Shown here one piece after another: positions 26,991 to 36,184 of a stretch of 64,000 nucleotides of DNA (positions are counted from its first letter, which is position 1; the number at the start of each line of letters is the position of its first letter). The position numbers were made by a program, and so were the translations under genes. The stretch lies in NCBI GenBank assembly GCA_046051225.1, contig JBJOOR010000006.1:1-64000 (forward strand), written 5' to 3'. Under the pieces are notes generated by a model, which was not told the DNA's origin, searched no databases, and saw only the letters and a list, made by a program, of their open reading frames with translations. The DNA comes from CAIODY01 sp046051225. Its GTDB lineage: Bacteria > Bacteroidota > Bacteroidia > Chitinophagales > CAIODY01.

Positions 26991-28361
26991 ATGCAAGCTT
27001 GGAAAGAATATCAGGAACAAAACAAAGAAAGATTCCTAAACGAATTATTAGATTTATTGCGCATTCCATCAGTTAGTGCTAAATCAGAAAATAATGCAGA
27101 TACAGCAAGATGTGCTGAAGCTGTAAAACAAAGAATGATGGAAGCTGGTGCTGACAATGTTGAAATTTGTGCTACGGCTGGTCATCCAATTGTATATGGC
27201 GAAAAAATGATTGACGCTACTTTACCAACAGTATTGGTGTATGGTCATTATGATGTTCAACCTGCTGACCCTGTTGAGTTGTGGCATTCGCCACCATTTG
27301 AGCCTGTAATTAAAGATGGTAAAATTTATGCTCGTGGAAGTGCTGATGATAAAGGTCAATTTTATATGCATGTAAAAGCATTTGAAACATTAATGAAAAC
27401 TAATTCGATGCCATGCAACATAAAGTTTATGATTGAAGGCGAAGAAGAAGTAGGCAGCAGCAACTTAGGTAAATTTTTAGAAGACAATAAAGAGAAATTA
27501 AAAGCTGACGTAATTTTAGTTTCGGATACTTCGATGATTAGCATGGAAAACCCTTCATTGGAAACAGGTTTACGTGGCTTAGCTTATATGGAAGTGGAAG
27601 TAATTGGCCCCGATAAAGATTTGCATAGTGGCGTATATGGCGGTGCTGTGGCTAATCCTGCTACTATTTTAGCAAAAATGATTGCTTCATTGCATGATGA
27701 AAATAATCATATTACCATTCCTGGTTTTTATGATGATGTACTAGAATTGTCGGCTGCCGAAAGAGCTGAAATGGCTAAAACTCCATTTAGTTTAGAAGAG
27801 TATAAAAAGGATTTATCTATCAAAGAAATTTGGGGAGAGAAAGGATATAGCACTATCGAACGTACAGGCATTCGCCCTACTGCCGAGGTAAATGGCATGT
27901 GGAGCGGCTATACAGGCGAAGGTGCAAAAACAGTTTTGCCATCTAAGGCTTATGCAAAAATTTCAATGCGTTTAGTTCCTAATCAAAAATCGGGAAAGAT
28001 TGCAGATTTGTTTAAAGCACATTTCGAAAAAATTGCTCCATCGTATGTACAAATAAAAGTAACCGAACATCATGGTGGCGAACCTGTGGTTACACCTACT
28101 GATAGCATAGCTTACAAAGCGGCATATAAAGCCATTGAAACTACTTTTGGCAAATCGCCAATTCCAACTCGTGGTGGTGGCAGCATTCCTATTGTTGCAC
28201 TATTTGAAAGTGTATTAGGTTTAAAAACGGTGTTGATGGGATTTGGTTTGGATAGCGATGCATTGCATAGCCCTAACGAGCATTACCATGTTTTCAATTA
28301 TTACAAAGGCATCGAAACCATTCCATACTTCTTTAAGTACTTTGCTGAAATGAGTAACTAA
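26991..28361 (+). CDS. M20 family dipeptidase
   Basis: A 456-residue metallopeptidase of the M20 carnosinase/CNDP-like group. Metal and catalytic residues: H86-x-D88 in VYGHYDVQP, D119/D120 in GSADDKGQF, and the Glu pair in MIEGEEEVGS (151-153). A dimerisation lid domain sits between 180 and 290, and the late His is in DSDALHSPNEHY. It would cleave dipeptides or small N-acylated peptides in the cytoplasm. I chose the ATG at 26991 over an in-frame upstream GTG at 26913, because the upstream part overlaps yggS. A terminator follows. Confidence 0.92.
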   Translation: MQAWKEYQEQNKERFLNELLDLLRIPSVSAKSENNADTARCAEAVKQRMMEAGADNVEICATAGHPIVYGEKMIDATLPTVLVYGHYDVQPADPVELWHSPPFEPVIKDGKIYARGSADDKGQFYMHVKAFETLMKTNSMPCNIKFMIEGEEEVGSSNLGKFLEDNKEKLKADVILVSDTSMISMENPSLETGLRGLAYMEVEVIGPDKDLHSGVYGGAVANPATILAKMIASLHDENNHITIPGFYDDVLELSAAERAEMAKTPFSLEEYKKDLSIKEIWGEKGYSTIERTGIRPTAEVNGMWSGYTGEGAKTVLPSKAYAKISMRLVPNQKSGKIADLFKAHFEKIAPSYVQIKVTEHHGGEPVVTPTDSIAYKAAYKAIETTFGKSPIPTRGGGSIPIVALFESVLGLKTVLMGFGLDSDALHSPNEHYHVFNYYKGIETIPYFFKYFAEMSN

Positions 28362-28403
28362 AAACTAGGTGCTAGTTTTTAGTAGCAAGTTATTAGTGAA
28401 TAC

Positions 28404-28438
28404 AAATCCCGAAATGCAGCAATGTGTTTCGGGATTTT
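28404..28438 (+). terminator. Rho-independent terminator after the dipeptidase gene
   Basis: A perfect 11-bp stem (AAATCCCGAAA with TTTCGGGATTT) closes a 12-base loop and runs into TTTT. It overlaps the upstream part of the frame of the next gene, which supports the later start at 28488. Confidence 0.85.
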
Positions 28439-28487
28439 GTATTTTGAACAGAAAAGAATAAATTTACTACCAACTAAAAAGTACAAC

Positions 28488-31400
28488 ATGAAAAAAATAT
28501 TTACCCTGCTTTTGTTATTGGCAATGATGATGAGCAAAAATACGAAGGCGCAGTGGTATGCTGTGCCTGATACAAACTTCAGAAATTATTTAATTAATTT
28601 AGGATATGGTGCTGGCTTCAACAACACATTAGATAGTATTAATAGTAATGCGCCTGTAGTATTAAGTGTTCAAGTCTTATCTATTACTGTTCCCCGTAGC
28701 AATACCCTTTTCAATTATAACATAGCAGGAATTAAAGCTTTTAAAAACTTAAATTTATTATATTTAACTGCATCAAATAATTATATAAATAACCTTCCTG
28801 CATTTTTTATAACAGAATTACCTGATTCATTAAAAGATTTATATTGTTCCGATATACAGATAGATACTTTTTATTGCCCTCTTCCTGCTAATTTAAAAAC
28901 ACTTGATTGCAGTACTAATTTTTTTTCTTCCCTGCCACAAATTCCTTCTTCTTTAACTGGTTTATTTTGTTCGTATAACCACCTAACTAGTTTACCTACG
29001 CTTCCCTATTCATTATCCATTTTAGATTGTAGTAATAATAATTTAACTAATTTACCAATTCTTCATTCTTCTTTAACTGATTTATATTGTTCTTATAACC
29101 ACTTAAACAGCTTGCCTGTACTTCCTTCTTCTTTAATTAATTTGAATTGTCAGGATAATCAATTAAGTATTTTGCCAACTTTGCCTAATTCTTTGATAAT
29201 TATAAAATGTTCATATAACCAATTAAATAGTTTGCCTGCTTTGCCTTCATCGTTAACAGATTTAGACTGTTCCAACAATCAAATAATAAGCTTACCTGCT
29301 TTGCCTTCATCGTTAGCAGCTTTAGACTGTTCCAATAATCAAATATCGAATTTACTAGCATTACCGTCTCCTTTGACATATTTGTTTTGCTCAAATAACC
29401 AACTTGATAGTTTACCAATCTTGCCTTTTTCTTTGAGAGATTTGGCTTGCTATAATAATCAACTAAATAGATTACCACCATTACCACTGTCTTTATTGTA
29501 TTTGTCGTGTGACAATAACCAATTAAATAATTTACCTATTTTACCTTCTGCTTTAACAAGCATAGGTTGTTCCTATAACCAATTAAACGCTTTACCTGTT
29601 ATACCCACTTCTTTGAATACATTGAACTGTTCTTACAATCAACTAAGTTGTTTACCCGATTTAAAGAACATAAATAGTTTGGTTTGTTCAGGAAACCCAA
29701 TTAGTTGTTTACCTAATTATGGTTGGAATAATCAATTATATTCAACTTATCATGCCCTATATCCCATTTGTGGCTTATTAACAACATGTGCGTTATATTG
29801 GAATATAACAGGAACAATCTTTATGGATAAAAACTCTTCATGTATTTATGACGCTACTGACACCGTTTTAAAAAATATTAAAGTGGAACTTTGGCGTAAT
29901 GGAATTTTGGAACAACAAACTTATAGTCGTCCTGATGGAACATACTCATTTGATGTAAATATCTACGATACTTTTCAAATAAAAATTGATACAACAAATT
30001 TACCTTACTATCTAAGTTGCTCTAATCAACAAGTACTAACGTCTATTATTTCAGCAACTGATTCTACAGATTTTAATATGAATTTTGGTATGCAATGTAA
30101 ATTAGTTCAAAATGATATTGAAACTAAAAGTATACTAACTAATAGGCATAGAATAGGAAGATTAAATAACATTACATTTAATGAAGGATTTACTAATTCA
30201 ATTTACGGCTATAATTGTGCTTCATCAAACATTTCGGGCAAAGTAAAATTATTCAAAAATGGTCCTGTTAAATTTAAAGCTAATACTTATTATTCAACAC
30301 AACCATCTATTATCTCTGACGATTCATTAATTTGGAATGTAGCAGATTTTAATACTTTTCCAGCTAATTTAAATTTAAGTTTACAAGTAGATACTACAGC
30401 ACAAATTGGTCAGAGTGTTTGCTATACTTTAGTTGTAGTTCCCAATACACCTGATGCTAATCCACACAATGATACCTTACATATTTGTTTTCCTATCATG
30501 AGTGGCTACGACCCTAATGTAAAAACAGCTCAACTGAATGTAAATGATTCTACTATAAATTATACCATTCAATTTCAAAACACAGGTAATGATACTGCTA
30601 TTAATATTATTGTAAGAGATACGTTGAGCAATCAATTAGATGTAGCAAGTTTGCAAATTACGGGCTATAGCCATCAGCCTGTTACACAAACATTTGGCAA
30701 TAAAATAGTATTTAATTTTCCACAAATCAATTTAGTAGATAGCTCTACCAACGAGCCTTTGAGTCATGGTTTTGTAAGTTTTAAAGTTAAGGTTTTGCCT
30801 ACAGTTACTACCAATTCTATTGTGCCAAATCAAGCTGCTATATACTTCGATTTTAATCCAGCTATATATACTAATACAACACAAACTTCTATTTGTTATC
30901 ATCCGTCGTTTGCTACTATCAATGCCAACATTTGCCCAATTCAAGCTTATACATTCAATAATCATAGTTTAACAGCAGCAGGAATTTATTTTGATACTTT
31001 AGTAAATTATGTAGGCTGCGATTCTATCGTTCAATTAAACTTAAATATCACTAATACCAAACGTGATATGTATAAAACAATTTGTAACGGCAGCAGTTAT
31101 TTTTTCAATGGTAAAAACAGAAATGCCAATGGCATGTATAAAGATACTGTGTTGATGGGTATAGGCTGCGATTCGTTGATTACACTGCATCTTACAGTAT
31201 TACCAATTATTCGTACAACAAAGTTCACCACCATTTGTAGTAGCGATAGCATTTATTTTAATGCGCATTATATCAAAAAATCGGGCTTATATAAAGATAC
31301 TTTAATTGGGCATTTAGGTTGCGATTCAATTGCTACAATAATACTAACTGTGTTGGGCGAAATTCATACTTCCATTTCGCAAATCAGTTGTGCTAATCAT

Positions 31401-33074
31401 CCATTTTATTTTAACAATCAATTGCTTACTAATAGTGGTATTTATTATGATACTTTACAAAGTTATATGGGCTGCGATAGTTTTATTACAATGAATTTTA
31501 CCAACAAGCCCATCAGCCAAACTACGCTTACGCAAAGCATTTGCAGCAATCAATCGTATTCATTTAAAAATAAAACGCTTACTGCTTCGGGTATTTATAT
31601 CGATACTTTAACTAATTATTTGGGTTGCGATAGTTTTGTGATATTACATTTTACAATTAAACCAATCAAGCAAACTACGCTTACACAAGGCATTTGCAGT
31701 AATCAAAGTTTTCAATTCAATCATCATGCTTTAACACAAAGCGGCATTTATTACGATACGTTGCAAACTTATTTGGGTTGCGATTCGTTTATTACTTTGC
31801 ATTTTACAATTAAACCCATCAGCCAAACTACGCTTACACAAAGCATTTGTAGTAATCAATCTTTTAGTTTTAATAATCATCATCTAACTTCATCGGGCAT
31901 TTATTATGATACACTTACCAATTATGTAGGCTGCGATAGTATTGTGATGTTGCATTTTACCTACCATTTAATCAGTAATAAAATAATCAACCAAACTATT
32001 TGTAATAATCAAACCTATTTATTCAAAAATCAGCAATTAAATAGCGGCGGCACATATTACGATACATTGCCCAATAGTAATGGTTGCGATAGTTTCATCA
32101 CTTTGCATTTAATAGTATTGCCTACTAGTTCGTCGTCTATTTATCATACATTATGCAGCGGTCAGTCGTATTATTTCAACAATCATTTAATAAATGTAGG
32201 TGGTACATTTAAAGATACATTGCAAAATTATGTAGGTTGCGATTCAATAATTACGCTGCATTTAATTGTAAATCCTACTACTGCATCGGGCTTTACACAT
32301 AATATTTGCTATGGCGATGTGTTTCATTTTAACCAACATAATTATAATCAATCGGGTACTTACTTTGATACACTTACCAACTATGTAGGCTGCGATTCGG
32401 TTGTGGTGATGAATTTGGTGGTGCTGCCTTATAATCACACTTTTGTAAATGCCTCATTTTGCCGAGGCGATATTTATAATTTTAATGGAAAACCAATTAC
32501 CATAAATGGAATTTATGATGATACATTAATTGCTGCCAACGGCTGCGATTCGGCAATTACCCTATTAATAGCTATGAAAATAGCAGATACTGCTGTTCAT
32601 ATTATCAATAATTCGTTGGTTGCCACGGCATCAAATAGTTATTTTCAATGGATTGATTGTAGCACACATCAGCATATTGTAGGTGCTACCGATAGTATTT
32701 TTTATCCATCATCATCGGGCAATTATGCAGTAGTAGTTCAATCAAAACAAAATTTATGTACTGATACTTCGGCATGTTATACTTTTGGAAATGTAGGAGT
32801 AGGGCAGTTGGCAAATGGTATTGGGCAGTTGATGTTGTATCCTAATCCTTGTGCAGAAAAGTTAATAGTGATGAATGATAAGTCTCAAACGTTCGGGATA
32901 GTAAATACAATAGAAGTAACTAATCTGCTTGGTCAGCTACAAAATGTAATCGTTGAAAAACTTACTACTAATGACTTACAACTTACCACTGAAAACTTGC
33001 TTCCAGGTATTTATTTTATTAAAGCAATTGATACTAAAGGCAATATAATAAATGGTAAGTTTTTAAAAGAATGA
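28488..33074 (+). CDS. Giant LRR and GCDS-repeat surface protein with T9SS sorting domain
   Basis: A 1528-residue protein with signal peptide (MKKIFTLLLLLAMMMS, cleavage near KAQ). Residues about 110-420 hold some fifteen leucine-rich repeats of 20 residues with the pattern LPxLPxSLxxLxCSxNQL. A SdrD_B-like Ig domain follows (IFMDKNSSCIYDATD), then a DUF7619-like conserved repeat domain (GYDPNVKTAQLN to NQAAIYFDFNP). Eleven repeats of about 49 residues come next, each with one Cys, a (G)xYxDTL motif and GCDS (for example YDTLTNYVGCDSIV). The last 75 residues are a T9SS type A sorting domain. I chose the start at 28488 because it gives the signal peptide. Most likely an adhesin or cell-surface scaffold. 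Confidence 0.88.
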   Translation: MKKIFTLLLLLAMMMSKNTKAQWYAVPDTNFRNYLINLGYGAGFNNTLDSINSNAPVVLSVQVLSITVPRSNTLFNYNIAGIKAFKNLNLLYLTASNNYINNLPAFFITELPDSLKDLYCSDIQIDTFYCPLPANLKTLDCSTNFFSSLPQIPSSLTGLFCSYNHLTSLPTLPYSLSILDCSNNNLTNLPILHSSLTDLYCSYNHLNSLPVLPSSLINLNCQDNQLSILPTLPNSLIIIKCSYNQLNSLPALPSSLTDLDCSNNQIISLPALPSSLAALDCSNNQISNLLALPSPLTYLFCSNNQLDSLPILPFSLRDLACYNNQLNRLPPLPLSLLYLSCDNNQLNNLPILPSALTSIGCSYNQLNALPVIPTSLNTLNCSYNQLSCLPDLKNINSLVCSGNPISCLPNYGWNNQLYSTYHALYPICGLLTTCALYWNITGTIFMDKNSSCIYDATDTVLKNIKVELWRNGILEQQTYSRPDGTYSFDVNIYDTFQIKIDTTNLPYYLSCSNQQVLTSIISATDSTDFNMNFGMQCKLVQNDIETKSILTNRHRIGRLNNITFNEGFTNSIYGYNCASSNISGKVKLFKNGPVKFKANTYYSTQPSIISDDSLIWNVADFNTFPANLNLSLQVDTTAQIGQSVCYTLVVVPNTPDANPHNDTLHICFPIMSGYDPNVKTAQLNVNDSTINYTIQFQNTGNDTAINIIVRDTLSNQLDVASLQITGYSHQPVTQTFGNKIVFNFPQINLVDSSTNEPLSHGFVSFKVKVLPTVTTNSIVPNQAAIYFDFNPAIYTNTTQTSICYHPSFATINANICPIQAYTFNNHSLTAAGIYFDTLVNYVGCDSIVQLNLNITNTKRDMYKTICNGSSYFFNGKNRNANGMYKDTVLMGIGCDSLITLHLTVLPIIRTTKFTTICSSDSIYFNAHYIKKSGLYKDTLIGHLGCDSIATIILTVLGEIHTSISQISCANHPFYFNNQLLTNSGIYYDTLQSYMGCDSFITMNFTNKPISQTTLTQSICSNQSYSFKNKTLTASGIYIDTLTNYLGCDSFVILHFTIKPIKQTTLTQGICSNQSFQFNHHALTQSGIYYDTLQTYLGCDSFITLHFTIKPISQTTLTQSICSNQSFSFNNHHLTSSGIYYDTLTNYVGCDSIVMLHFTYHLISNKIINQTICNNQTYLFKNQQLNSGGTYYDTLPNSNGCDSFITLHLIVLPTSSSSIYHTLCSGQSYYFNNHLINVGGTFKDTLQNYVGCDSIITLHLIVNPTTASGFTHNICYGDVFHFNQHNYNQSGTYFDTLTNYVGCDSVVVMNLVVLPYNHTFVNASFCRGDIYNFNGKPITINGIYDDTLIAANGCDSAITLLIAMKIADTAVHIINNSLVATASNSYFQWIDCSTHQHIVGATDSIFYPSSSGNYAVVVQSKQNLCTDTSACYTFGNVGVGQLANGIGQLMLYPNPCAEKLIVMNDKSQTFGIVNTIEVTNLLGQLQNVIVEKLTTNDLQLTTENLLPGIYFIKAIDTKGNIINGKFLKE

Positions 33075-33165
33075 CCCTGCTAGCTAGTTTGCAGCTTAGC
33101 TTCCTGCTCACCCCCAAACGGATGACGAGCTGGGGCAATCGTTAGCCAACAATTCTATAAATTCA

Positions 33166-34182
33166 TTATTCCACCACCAACACTTTTCCTCTTTCATTAT
33201 TGTTTATTTGATAATAATACATACCACTTGATGAAAAACGATAATCGTTTTGGTAATTAATAGATTGATAAATTAACTGCCCTAAAGTATTATAAATGCT
33301 TAATGATGATTGATTAAGATGATTATCTTGTTGAATACGAAAAGCAGATTGAGTAGATAATAAAGTGGTAGGTTTTATGCTGTTATTATGCCCTTTAATA
33401 AATATTGTATCGCTTACTATACTGCCGCAGGGTGTGGTAGCTGTTACTATATAAGTAGTATTGATAGTAGGACTTACATAAATTGGATTACCATTTATAA
33501 CAATATTATTATTAAAATCGTACCAAATATAATTCTCCAATGGCTCTATCAAACCATTACAAATAAGTCTTATTGAATCAATAAAATATGATGCGTTGAT
33601 TTCTAAATATTTTTCTCCAATTAATTTTATTGTACTTAAAGAATCAATACTAACATAAGCAGCATGTAATGTATTACTATCATTACGAACATTAAATAGT
33701 ATATAGCTCACATCCAAATTAGGGGAAAAATTTATGGTGTACTTTTCCCACCTATTATTTAACAATGGAGAAATAAAAATTCTCTGCTGTTTAGAACAAG
33801 AATTTTCTCCTATCCAAGTTTCAATTTTCCCTTTGTAAATTCCATCATTAACTGTGTCAACATAGCTGTTAAGAAAAACTGAAAAAGTATATTTTTTTCC
33901 TTTATATAATGTGCAATTTAATTTTTGATAAATGGATTCTTGTTCCACTCCATTCATTGTGTAAGCAATTCCTACACAACTTTTTCCACTAATTGGATAT
34001 TGGTTTATCCACCAACTTACTGGTTGTGTATCTGGAGTTCCCGAACATATATTCCAAAACTGCGGAGGTTGACTTACTGCTGTCAATCCTTCAAAAGATG
34101 GGTTTTTAAATAATACTTGGGCATAGGATATTTGAAATCCTACACCCAAGTATAAAAATAATATACTTATTTTTTTTATCAT
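33166..34182 (-). CDS. T9SS-exported protein, tandem paralogue 1
   Basis: A 338-residue protein with a signal peptide (cleavage near SYAQ, residue 21). The N-terminal half (NPSFEG, PQFWNICSGTPDTQP, a carbohydrate-binding-like jelly roll to about 195) resembles CBM/lectin-type domains. A region with VSPTINTTYIVTATTPCGSIVSDT looks like an Ig/PKD-like strand pair. The C-terminus (LSIYNTLGQLIYQ, SSGMYYYQI, KVLVVE) is a T9SS sorting domain. It is a diverged copy of the next gene upstream and overlaps it by 4 bases (ATGA), so translation is coupled. The 91-base stretch between this gene and the convergent giant gene contains a short GC-richer segment but no gene. Confidence 0.78.
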   Translation of the reverse strand: MIKKISILFLYLGVGFQISYAQVLFKNPSFEGLTAVSQPPQFWNICSGTPDTQPVSWWINQYPISGKSCVGIAYTMNGVEQESIYQKLNCTLYKGKKYTFSVFLNSYVDTVNDGIYKGKIETWIGENSCSKQQRIFISPLLNNRWEKYTINFSPNLDVSYILFNVRNDSNTLHAAYVSIDSLSTIKLIGEKYLEINASYFIDSIRLICNGLIEPLENYIWYDFNNNIVINGNPIYVSPTINTTYIVTATTPCGSIVSDTIFIKGHNNSIKPTTLLSTQSAFRIQQDNHLNQSSLSIYNTLGQLIYQSINYQNDYRFSSSGMYYYQINNNERGKVLVVE

Positions 34183-35300
34183 TCTAATCTAGTAACAACA
34201 AGTTTATTTGTTAAAATTACTATTCCGTTATCATCTCTTAACTGCAATAAATATACTCCATTAGAATATTTTGTAGTATTAATATCTAATAATTTATTTG
34301 TGGTATTAATTAATATAGATTCAACAACTCTGCCTGATATATCCTTTATGTCTAACACTATATTTTCTTTATTTACACCTACATAAATTGTTGCTTTATC
34401 ATTTGCAGGATTGGGGTAAACAACCAACTTATTCTCTTTCCCTTTTACATCATTTATGCCTGTATGCATATCGGCAAATACAGTATCATATACAATGCTG
34501 CCGCATGGTGTGGTAAACGATACTATATACGAAGTATTAACCACAGGGCAAACCATGCCTGGGTTTTGAGCCGATGAACTAAACCCCGATGGAATACTAC
34601 TCCATTGAAAATTTAAACCGCCATAAGCCGCAGCCGAACTTAACTGAAAACAATGTGTAGCTGTATCTTGTGTTATGGTTGCTTTTACAATTTTATAATG
34701 CGGTAAAATAATATCGCTTATTGAATCGATTCCTAGATAGGCTTCTAGAGAACTAATAGTATCCGAAGGTGGTGCATCAGCCTCATACGAACCAAACGTT
34801 AGAAATTGATAATTTTGATTGGGTATAAAGTTAACTCTGTATCGTTGCCAAGTAGTATTTTTAATCACAGGGCTACACCATAATAATTGGGCTGTATCGC
34901 AAGCTAGCCCACCTCCCCAAATCTTTAATTGTATCGAATCTCCATCAGTGATACCAGCTAATCGAAGTTGAATAAGATATAAGTTAAAAAAATGCTCTTG
35001 TCCTTGAATTAAATTACACATAGATAGTATGCCAACACTTTCCATTACTTGATGTGTAGGTTGAATTAATAATGAAGTAATTGCACCTAACCCAACATAA
35101 CTTGTACCATGATAAGGCATTTGAGTAAAATAATTACTTACAGGCAACACATCGGGCGTAGGCTCACAAATGCTCCAATATTGTGGCGCATTATTAGGGT
35201 TATTGCCTCCATCCAGCGATGGATTTGGTAATTTTATTTGTGCATGGGCTATTAAGCCCATACTCAAATAAATTACTATTATATTTATTATTAGCTTCAT
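34179..35300 (-). CDS. T9SS-exported protein, tandem paralogue 2
   Basis: A 373-residue protein with a signal peptide (cleavage near AHAQ, residue 21). It shares with its downstream paralogue NPSLDGG/NPSFEG, the PQYWSICEPTPD block, a beta-rich jelly-roll-like domain, a Cys-bearing NTSYIVSFTTPCGSIVYDT segment, and a C-terminal T9SS type A domain (VVYPNPANDKATIYVG, ISGRVVESI, SNGVYLLQL). Its start codon shares a base with the stop of the upstream fragment (TAATG overlap at 35300), so three reading frames in a row are coupled. Function unknown; a surface carbohydrate-binding role is inference. Confidence 0.78.
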   Translation of the reverse strand: MKLIINIIVIYLSMGLIAHAQIKLPNPSLDGGNNPNNAPQYWSICEPTPDVLPVSNYFTQMPYHGTSYVGLGAITSLLIQPTHQVMESVGILSMCNLIQGQEHFFNLYLIQLRLAGITDGDSIQLKIWGGGLACDTAQLLWCSPVIKNTTWQRYRVNFIPNQNYQFLTFGSYEADAPPSDTISSLEAYLGIDSISDIILPHYKIVKATITQDTATHCFQLSSAAAYGGLNFQWSSIPSGFSSSAQNPGMVCPVVNTSYIVSFTTPCGSIVYDTVFADMHTGINDVKGKENKLVVYPNPANDKATIYVGVNKENIVLDIKDISGRVVESILINTTNKLLDINTTKYSNGVYLLQLRDDNGIVILTNKLVVTRLE

Positions 35301-35626
35301 TATTTCGTAATAATAAATTTGTTAGTCATCAATACATTAGCTGCATTATCTATTATCGAAATAAAATAAACACCATTAGCGTATTGTGTTGTATTTATTT
35401 CAAATACTTCATGGGTAAGGTTTATATTTTGGTTTTCAACAATTCGTCCTACTACATCCTTTATTTGCAATTGAACAGATTGTGTAGCATCACCGTAAAC
35501 GCTAACCTGTATTCGTTGACGCCCTCCGAACGTTCGCTCCGAAGTTTCGCTCCGAACATTCGGAGCTGAAGCGTAGCCTTTGAGCATAGGGGCTTGGTGA
35601 CGGCTTGGTTCATTTTGCTGTTTCAT
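35300..35626 (-). pseudogene. Orphan T9SS sorting domain, remnant of a third paralogue
   Basis: This 108-codon frame lacks a signal peptide. Its last 70 residues (VSVYGDATQSVQLQIKD, VVGRIVENQ, YANGVYFISI, LMTNKFIITK) are a T9SS sorting domain most like that of the neighbouring gene. The N-terminal 35 residues are encoded by a palindromic 13-bp-repeat element (35524-35566) and flanking sequence, not by cargo sequence. It looks like the 3' end of a third paralogue whose front was lost or replaced. It could still be translated. Confidence 0.6.
35524..35566. repeat. 13-bp repeat/palindrome inserted at the orphan sorting domain
   Basis: Three 13-base units (CTCCGAACGTTCG, CTCCGAAGTTTCG, CTCCGAACATTCG) follow each other and are closed by GAGC, so TTCGGAGC can pair back to any of the CTCCGAA units. 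The segment is markedly more GC-rich than its surroundings and resembles dispersed palindromic elements that insert into genes. Confidence 0.75.
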
Positions 35627-35671
35627 ACTTTACAAATATAGAATTTAAAAATATACCATTGCTTAAAACTG

Positions 35672-35911
35672 ATATACGCAGTAATTACTTAGCTACCGCA
35701 TATATCAGTGCTAATCTATGCAGTCGTTACTTAGCTACCACGTATATTAGTGCTAATCTATGCAGTCGTTACTTAGCTACCGCATATATTAGTGCTAATC
35801 TATGTAGTTATTACTTAGCTACCACATATATTAGTGCTAATTTATGTAGTTGTTACTTAGCTACCGCATATATTAGTACTAATCTATGTAGTAATTACTT
35901 AGCTACTACAT
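35672..35911. repeat. 42-bp tandem array, five full copies plus partial ends
   Basis: The string TTACTTAGCTAC recurs at 35685, 35727, 35769, 35811, 35853 and 35895, exactly 42 bases apart. Each unit carries an imperfect palindrome GCATATATTAG-TG-CTAATCTATGC. The plus strand stays open as a 14-residue repeat (YLATAYISANLCSR and variants), but there is no signal of translation. It lies between the minus-strand surface-protein cluster and the plus-strand gene at 36185. The remaining DNA to 36117 shows nothing else. Confidence 0.92.
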
Positions 35912-36117
35912 AAAACGATTTTACTTAATCCAATACTTTTTTATGCACTTTATTCGTTGTTTGTTGGTATCGTTATTTCTATTTAATTTTAAGTATCAAT
36001 AGCGTTCATCTTTCCTATTATTGTATGGCTGCTATGCCTATACTGTTTTTATTGTGCAAAAATCAACCATTTATAGCTGCATTAACAATTCATTAAGTAT
36101 TTAAGTATCAAATATTC

Positions 36118-36148
36118 TTGTTTTTGATTATTTTTAACTATAATTTTG
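36118..36148 (+). promoter_or_regulatory. Promoter of the secreted unknown gene at 36185
   Basis: TTG at 36118-36120, 20 bases, then TAATTTTG at 36141-36148. The predicted start near 36155 lies downstream of an in-frame ATG at 36146, which is why I place the start codon at 36185. Confidence 0.5.
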
Positions 36149-36184
36149 AATAAGCAATTTTGCAATTATTTAAATTTATTTATC

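Noticed and set aside
33075..33165. GC-richer insert between the giant gene and the convergent paralogue
   Set aside because: Weak palindromes only and no second copy in the window; could be a decayed repeat, not supportable as a feature.
34219..35569. Plus-strand frames opposite the T9SS cargo genes
   Set aside because: They mirror real minus-strand genes and have no start signals or family match.
35672..35911. Possible CRISPR array
   Set aside because: Units are directly adjacent at 42 bases with no unique spacers, and no cas genes are in the window.
35605..35913. Open plus-strand frame of 102 codons over the 42-bp array
   Set aside because: It consists of repeats whose period is a multiple of three; no ribosome-site or promoter evidence and no homologue known to me.
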